DNA from: JAFGCN01 sp964547015
GTDB taxonomy: Archaea; Aenigmatarchaeota; Aenigmatarchaeia; QMZS01
Direction: 5' to 3'
Length of the DNA stretch: 9,790 nt
Assembly: GCA_964547015.1 (NCBI GenBank)
Contig: CAZJKT010000024.1
Coordinates: forward strand, 1 to 9,790
The notes beneath the pieces were generated by a model. It saw only the letters and a program-made list of their open reading frames with translations, was not told the origin of the DNA and did no database searches. Both the position numbers and the translations under genes were made by a program. How positions within the stretch are numbered: position 1 is the stretch's first letter; each line of letters opens with the position of its first letter. Positions 6,145 through 9,790 of this stretch are shown piece after piece.

Positions 6145-6927
6145 TCACTCAGGAAGCTTTATTCCCAAAGTTACATTCCTCAAAAGAAGGGCTTCGGGTC
6201 CGTACTCCAAAGTTTTCTGAAACCCCACATACACATCAATCTTTTTCTCAGTCCATCCGTGAAAGGTGTCGTCCGAATAAAATATCTTTGACATCAGCAG
6301 GTCGTATACCCACCCCTCAAGATGCCTTGCATCATTCCCCAAATCCACAAATACAATTTTTGAGCCTTTTGGCAGAGGGGGATTTACCGCAACGCTTGGA
6401 AATTCTCCGGTCCAGGGGACAAGCTCATTCATAAAAGCCCCGTAAGAGATATCGGACAAATAATGGGTTCTTCCGTCATCAATCCGGTAGTTATAATGGA
6501 GGTGCTGTCCGGTATTTCCAACACCATCCCCCACTCCCGAGCCGTCAATTTTCACCTGCCTTAAAAAATCTACCCTATAAATGCCAAGCAAATTTCCATG
6601 CTCATCAAAAACCTCCACTTTTTTTCCGCTATACAGCCTTTCATCAATATCCTGATAGGATGTTATTGTCCAGCCCGAAGAAATCTCATAGCCCTCAAGC
6701 CTATCCTGAACGCTGTTATTTAATGTATTGCCACCCACCCCCTCGCCGATTTTGGGTTTAGGGTAGGTATCCCTATCCGGTCCGTCAGCTCTGCCAAGGT
6801 CCTCCCTGAAATCTCCGGCTATGTGCAAAACCGCAAGAATTGCCGCCGCAAGAATTGCCGCTATTGCGAGCATTCGGCTTTTTCTCAGAACTGCCAATTT
6901 TTTTGAATAATTTTTCTTTCCTGCCAT
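6145..6927 (-). CDS. Membrane-anchored protein with 3D-like (double-psi beta-barrel) domain
   Basis: 260 residues from ATG 6927. I prefer this start to the TTG at 6960 because it gives a typical short basic lead (MAGKKNYSKK) before one membrane segment (about 19-37), and because the upstream DNA is a palindrome. The rest faces outward: a flexible Gly/Pro/Asp-rich linker (40-75), then about 90-236 with VAVNPPLPKGSKIVFVD (179-195) and VYD...KKIDVYVG (207-235). That arrangement recalls the 3D domain of MltA-type lytic transglycosylases and related wall-active proteins: VAVDP..IP.GS, an Asp, then xIDVY. D209 and D231 would match the conserved aspartates. The similarity is by eye and partial, so catalysis is uncertain. 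It is last in the operon, 45 bases after the aminotransferase stop. A role on surface glycan is inferred. Confidence 0.7.
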   Translation of the reverse strand: MAGKKNYSKKLAVLRKSRMLAIAAILAAAILAVLHIAGDFREDLGRADGPDRDTYPKPKIGEGVGGNTLNNSVQDRLEGYEISSGWTITSYQDIDERLYSGKKVEVFDEHGNLLGIYRVDFLRQVKIDGSGVGDGVGNTGQHLHYNYRIDDGRTHYLSDISYGAFMNELVPWTGEFPSVAVNPPLPKGSKIVFVDLGNDARHLEGWVYDLLMSKIFYSDDTFHGWTEKKIDVYVGFQKTLEYGPEALLLRNVTLGIKLPE

Positions 6928-6942
6928 AATTATATCTAAACT

Positions 6943-6960
6943 TTGGCAATATCTTGCCAA
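6943..6960. promoter_or_regulatory. Perfect inverted repeat between aminotransferase and 3D-like genes
   Basis: TTGGCAA-TATC-TTGCCAA has seven-base arms and a four-base centre. It ends 15 bases upstream of ATG 6927, inside the only sizeable gap of the operon, and its centre (GATAT on the minus strand) is at leaderless TATA distance from that ATG. It may be an operator over an internal promoter, or an RNA hairpin tuning read-through or decay. The palindrome is certain; the function is inferred. Confidence 0.55.
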
Positions 6961-6972
6961 TTGAATTTATTT

Positions 6973-8013
6973 TTAACCGCCAAGAACAATTTTCAGGGAA
7001 CCTTCAACTTTCTGTATTTCTTCTTCAGACATTGAAGGGTATATCGGAACAGATACCGCCTTTTTTTGGGCTGAGACTGTGTTTAAAAAATCCCCTTCAT
7101 CAAGCCCGAGGTAATTGTGCAGTGGCATGAAAACCGGCTTTGCGCAAGCCACCCCAAAACCACCCATCTTTTCTATAAATTTATCGGGGCTGTCTGTTTC
7201 AATAATATACCTAAAAAATATTTCTCCGTCGCACCGACTTGCATTTTGGCCGCAATCGGCCAGAATTTTACCATATCTTGCCGCAATTTGCCGCCTTTTT
7301 TCAATAAATTGCCCAAGCCTCCTCAATTGGCTTCTCCCAAGCGCCGCCTGAAAATCCGACATTGAATAATTATAAGATTCCCTATACTCCGGCCTGCAGT
7401 CATACCTTGTCAGATCCTCTAAGGCCTCTAAGAGCTCTTTGGAATCTGTAAGAACCATCCCCCCATGTCCGGTGGTAAGGACTTTGGTCGCATAAAATGA
7501 AAAAATCGACAAAACCCCAAAATTTCCAAGTTTCCTTCCCTTATACTCCCCTCCTACAGACTGAGCGCAGTCCTCTATTATTGGGATACCAATATTTAGC
7601 AGTTCTTCGAGATTGGCGGGGGCGCCAAACATGTGCGGAACAATTATCGCTTTCGCGCGGGAGGTTATTTTTTTGGCCGCCGACTTCGGGCAGATATTAT
7701 ACCCTTGGCTTTCAATATCCGCGAGAACCGGCTTTGCTCCTGTATTATTAACAGCGCTCATAACCGATGCGCAGACATAACTCGGCAAAACCACCTCATC
7801 GCCGTTTTTTATGCCAAGGGCTTTTAAAGCAAGAAAAAGCGCGTTTGTCCCAGAATTCACGGCAACTCCCCCAAGAGCCCCGATATAACTGCTCATCTCC
7901 TTTTCAAAAATCCTAACTTCGCCGCCGGTCGCGATTTTTCCGCTTTTTAGGTTTGACACTACACAGGATATGTCTTCTTCATTTATCGTCGGCCTTGAGT
8001 GCGGGATTTCCAT
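6973..8013 (-). CDS. DegT/DnrJ/EryC1/StrS-family PLP-dependent sugar aminotransferase
   Basis: 346 residues, slightly short for a family usually near 360-400. The order of motifs is typical: an N-terminal PHSRPTI lead, SGTNAL (54-59) at the PLP phosphate, EDCAQSVGG (147-155) with D148 at the pyridine nitrogen, SFYATKVLTTGHGG (172-185) with K177 as the Schiff-base lysine, and MSDFQAALGRSQL (218-230). The C-terminus VPIYPSMSEEEI is also standard. Family members transfer an amino group from glutamate or glutamine to a keto sugar nucleotide, making amino sugars for surface polysaccharides, glycans or antibiotics. The position aminated cannot be told. ATG 8013 lies two bases after the stop of the upstream creatininase-like gene, with AAGGA spaced across that stop, indicating translational coupling. 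No dehydratase, glycosyltransferase or sugar epimerase is visible in this window. Confidence 0.92.
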   Translation of the reverse strand: MEIPHSRPTINEEDISCVVSNLKSGKIATGGEVRIFEKEMSSYIGALGGVAVNSGTNALFLALKALGIKNGDEVVLPSYVCASVMSAVNNTGAKPVLADIESQGYNICPKSAAKKITSRAKAIIVPHMFGAPANLEELLNIGIPIIEDCAQSVGGEYKGRKLGNFGVLSIFSFYATKVLTTGHGGMVLTDSKELLEALEDLTRYDCRPEYRESYNYSMSDFQAALGRSQLRRLGQFIEKRRQIAARYGKILADCGQNASRCDGEIFFRYIIETDSPDKFIEKMGGFGVACAKPVFMPLHNYLGLDEGDFLNTVSAQKKAVSVPIYPSMSEEEIQKVEGSLKIVLGG

Positions 8014-8015
8014 AA

Positions 8016-8804
8016 TTATCCTTCAATTGCTTTTAGCGCTTCGCAAACAAAGCCCTCATAAATTTCCCTGCCTTTGTTTTCGTCAATATGCAATTTTCCC
8101 TCTGCCAAAAACTTCCTAATCCGTTTTTCATCGGCGTATTGCCGAAGAACCTGAAATTCTTTCCCGTATTTTTTCTCGTTTTCCCCTAGAAACCAAAAGC
8201 CTGAAAGTCCAAAGAGCGGAGGCCACTTCCTTAAAACTTGCTCTGCGCCTTGCTCTCTTGCGACTCTGTGAATCAAATCAACACCCTCATCTTTTAAGTG
8301 CCCCAGAAACTTTAGCAGGGAATGTTCCTCATCGCATGCGTGCATCCCGAATTCTGCCCCCGGAAAAACGCAGGTGGTTTTGACGCCGAGTTTTTCCTTG
8401 ATCAAGGGGCCAAACTCCCTCGGGATTCCCCCGTGACCTGCAACAATTACCAATTCAAGCTTTTCATTCTCCCCAACCCGGCCGCCGAGTTTCAGAATCC
8501 TTTCCTGTTCATCAATTATTGACTTCACAAAACTGAGAGATTTTTCATAGAACTCTTTGACAGGCAGATATGCGGGCATCCATGCCTTTGACATATCCCC
8601 GACTCTGTCGGTCGTGAAAGGTATATGCCCGGCATAAATCGCGCCAGTTCTTTTTGCCGCATCCGTGGCGGCTCTAATAGCAAAAAACGAGTCGGTATCA
8701 TGGAACAATGCAGGACCGTGGGACTCGCAGTCATTTCCGATGCTCAAAACCAATTTGCCCGCTTTTTTCGTCCCGGTCAGCATTTCGCCAAATTCGCCTT
8801 CCAT
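8016..8804 (-). CDS. Creatininase-family metal-dependent amidohydrolase-like protein (paralog B)
   Basis: 262 residues. The creatininase fold signature is readable: LSIGNDCESHGPALFHDTD (20-38), matching the family's GSxEQHGxHLPLxTD with E27, H29 and D38 as likely metal ligands; VIVAGHGG (119-126) with H124; and GMHACDEEHS (153-162), matching the HAGxxET region. The family includes creatininase, the mycofactocin factor MftE and the archaeal FAPy deformylase ArfB, all hydrolysing amide-type bonds. Length fits. The family's second HLPL histidine and the Asn of NGHGGN are not conserved, so the substrate probably differs. It is homologous along its length to the protein encoded just upstream, from a tandem duplication. 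The start has AAGGT (8811-8815) six bases upstream. An alternative reading as ArfB is weakened by the paralog and the aminotransferase neighbour. Confidence 0.75.
   Translation of the reverse strand: MEGEFGEMLTGTKKAGKLVLSIGNDCESHGPALFHDTDSFFAIRAATDAAKRTGAIYAGHIPFTTDRVGDMSKAWMPAYLPVKEFYEKSLSFVKSIIDEQERILKLGGRVGENEKLELVIVAGHGGIPREFGPLIKEKLGVKTTCVFPGAEFGMHACDEEHSLLKFLGHLKDEGVDLIHRVAREQGAEQVLRKWPPLFGLSGFWFLGENEKKYGKEFQVLRQYADEKRIRKFLAEGKLHIDENKGREIYEGFVCEALKAIEG
8019..8023 (-). promoter_or_regulatory. Shine-Dalgarno site of the aminotransferase gene overlapping upstream gene end
   Basis: The minus strand reads AAGGA, then TAATT, then ATG (8013). The TAA within the spacer is the stop codon of the creatininase-like gene, so the ribosome finishing that gene is delivered onto the next start. 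Confidence 0.55.
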
Positions 8805-8810
8805 AATATT

Positions 8811-8815
8811 ACCTT
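8811..8815 (-). promoter_or_regulatory. Shine-Dalgarno site of creatininase-like paralog B
   Basis: AAGGT lies six bases before ATG 8804 inside the 14-bp gap after the stop of paralog A. It supports this start rather than the downstream ATG at codon 8. Confidence 0.55.
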
Positions 8816-8818
8816 AAG

Positions 8819-9709
8819 CTAAACAAACTTATGGGGGGGTTCCCAATGGCCGCCTACCTCCTTTGCAAATTCCTCATCAAGACTATGCTCCCCCTCCACG
8901 ATACTTACGACTCCATCCACGAAGCCTTCATACAACACCTTACCGTGTTCTGGGTTTGCATAAATCCTTCCCCTCTCAAAATATTCAACCTCTTCTGTTA
9001 TAGAGTTTACAGAATAGCCCCCTCTCAAAAAACAATCAACCCTTCTTCCTTTAAATTTCCTCCGCTCCTCGTTCCCACCAAGAGCCTGGAAGTCGGACCC
9101 ATACCTATCTATTGAATATTCCCCAAGCGCCCAGTACCCTGAAAGACCCAAAAGAGTGGGGCATATTTTCAGGACTTTTTCGGGATCTTCTGCGGCAACC
9201 CTGTGGATTAAATCCTCACCTTTTTGATAATAATAACCCAAATACTTCATAAGCGAATGCTCCTCATCTCCAGAATGCATGCCATAGTTTTTTCCGGGAT
9301 AAACACAGGTCGTTTTGACCTCCAACTCTCTTTCAACAACTGAAGCAAATTCGGCAGGAATTCCCCCATGTCCAACAGCGATTACCACCTCGACATCTTT
9401 CTTTAAGAGTTCCCGGTACCCATCTACAATAGGTCTCAGGTAAGCCGCCGAAAGCGCACAAAAGAAATTTTTTGGCAGATAAGCGCGCGACCAACTCGCC
9501 GCTAAATCTCCCCCATCGGTAGTGTATGGTATATGTCCCCCATAGTAAGCCCCTGTCAACCTGGCTGCTTTTAGGGCAGCAAGTGTCGCAAAGATAGAAT
9601 CAGTATATCGCGGCAAAGCCCAACTGTGATTTTCATCAGGATTTCCAACCGCAAAAATCAAACAGGGTCGCTCTGCCTTTTCCAATCCTACCTCGCATAA
9701 GCCTTCCAT
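8819..9709 (-). CDS. Creatininase-family metal-dependent amidohydrolase-like protein (paralog A)
   Basis: 296 residues from ATG 9709. This start is preferred to the TTG at 9721 because a stop of an upstream frame lies two bases before it and GGGTGA overlaps that stop. The family core is present: FAVGNPDENHSWALPRYTD (19-37) with E26, H28 and D37, AVGHGG (111-116) with H114, and GMHSGDEEHS (143-152). Compared with paralog B, the usual G after the first His is Ser and a Trp follows, and there is a C-terminal extension of some 25 residues rich in charged residues ending GGHWEPPHKFV. The two proteins share blocks such as TGAxYxGHIPxTTD, GHGGIPxEF, VKTTCVxPG and LIHRVA. Creatininase-family proteins are oligomeric, so the pair may form a mixed complex, or each may act on a different intermediate. 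Substrate unknown. Confidence 0.75.
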   Translation of the reverse strand: MEGLCEVGLEKAERPCLIFAVGNPDENHSWALPRYTDSIFATLAALKAARLTGAYYGGHIPYTTDGGDLAASWSRAYLPKNFFCALSAAYLRPIVDGYRELLKKDVEVVIAVGHGGIPAEFASVVERELEVKTTCVYPGKNYGMHSGDEEHSLMKYLGYYYQKGEDLIHRVAAEDPEKVLKICPTLLGLSGYWALGEYSIDRYGSDFQALGGNEERRKFKGRRVDCFLRGGYSVNSITEEVEYFERGRIYANPEHGKVLYEGFVDGVVSIVEGEHSLDEEFAKEVGGHWEPPHKFV

Positions 9710-9711
9710 TT

Positions 9712-9790
9712 TCACCCACAATTCTTATCGAGAAGCTTCTCATAAACAATCCTCTCCAATCCGTCATCCCCTCGCGCCAACCCAATCCTC
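9712..9790 (-). CDS. C-terminal fragment of an upstream operon gene, product unrecognised
   Basis: Twenty-five in-frame codons run from the right edge to TGA at 9712-9714 (one extra base at the edge belongs to the previous codon). The peptide ends DGLERIVYEKLLDKNCG and looks like an ordinary amphipathic helix. Its stop lies two bases before the start of paralog A, the same spacing as between paralog B and the aminotransferase, and the stop overlaps a GGTGA Shine-Dalgarno core. Another frame is also open over this stretch, so the call rests on this junction pattern. No function can be inferred from so little. Confidence 0.55.
   Translation of the reverse strand, partial: RIGLARGDDGLERIVYEKLLDKNCG

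Noticed and set aside
6928..6960. TTG start for the 3D-like gene
   Set aside because: The extra 11 codons lie within the inverted repeat; the ATG at 6927 gives a normal basic N-terminus before the membrane segment.
7115..7365. Two overlapping plus-strand frames inside the aminotransferase gene
   Set aside because: Both are antisense to conserved aminotransferase motifs and lack upstream signals.
8831..9115. Plus-strand open frame of 94 codons
   Set aside because: It is antisense to the well-supported creatininase-like paralog A and has no recognisable motif or promoter.
9710..9721. TTG start for creatininase-like paralog A
   Set aside because: It would overlap the upstream frame; ATG 9709 has a GGTGA motif and a two-base spacing from the upstream stop, like another junction in the operon.

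Overview
The window looks like archaeal DNA, most plausibly from an uncultivated lineage such as a DPANN-type archaeon. The support is indirect: TATA/BRE-like promoters placed for leaderless or near-leaderless transcription, frequent ATA and AGG/AGA codons, a stand-alone archaeal-type AAA ATPase with a DUF234-like nuclease end, and secreted proteins built from Ig-like, MopE-like and Cys-rich modules. No rRNA, tRNA or core gene fixes the taxonomy. All functions below come from reading motifs by eye, not from database searches.

Left part (1-4567, minus strand): two large exported proteins. The first (1-1316) runs off the left edge. It has a hydrophobic N-terminus, two Ig-like modules, a MopE-type DxDxDG/CDD motif and a very Cys-rich tail with a repeated CDAEC module. 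The second (1640-4567, 975 aa) combines a signal peptide, a discoidin-like domain, a polysaccharide-deacetylase (NodB) domain with recognisable metal-binding motifs, a CDDGN-type Cys-rich linker, a second degenerate deacetylase-like domain and a MopE half-motif. The 323-bp gap between them holds a promoter, an 11-bp tandem repeat, a large imperfect hairpin and a 19-bp repeat at 33-bp period.

Middle (4568-6144): a divergent promoter region with tandem TATA-like 10-mers and a 14-bp palindrome leads to one plus-strand gene, the ATPase. It converges on the minus-strand operon to its right. The convergent gap holds T-runs, a near-copy of the TATA-like motif and a start-less membrane-like reading frame.

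Right part (6145-9790, minus strand): a tightly packed operon transcribed right to left. It comprises the tail of an unknown gene, two tandem creatininase-family paralogs, a DegT/DnrJ/EryC1/StrS aminotransferase and a membrane-anchored protein with a 3D-like (double-psi beta-barrel) domain. Spacings of 2, 9+5, 2 and 45 bp and Shine-Dalgarno sites overlapping upstream stop codons argue for co-expression of at least the first four genes.

Working view (inference): the region concerns making, modifying and displaying a cell-surface glycan. The aminotransferase would make an amino sugar, the creatininase-like enzymes would hydrolyse an amide or a related substrate, the NodB protein would remove acetyl groups outside the cell, and the 3D-like protein may act on glycan at the membrane. 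The creatininase-like pair beside a sugar aminotransferase is the least expected element and the best lead for an undescribed pathway.
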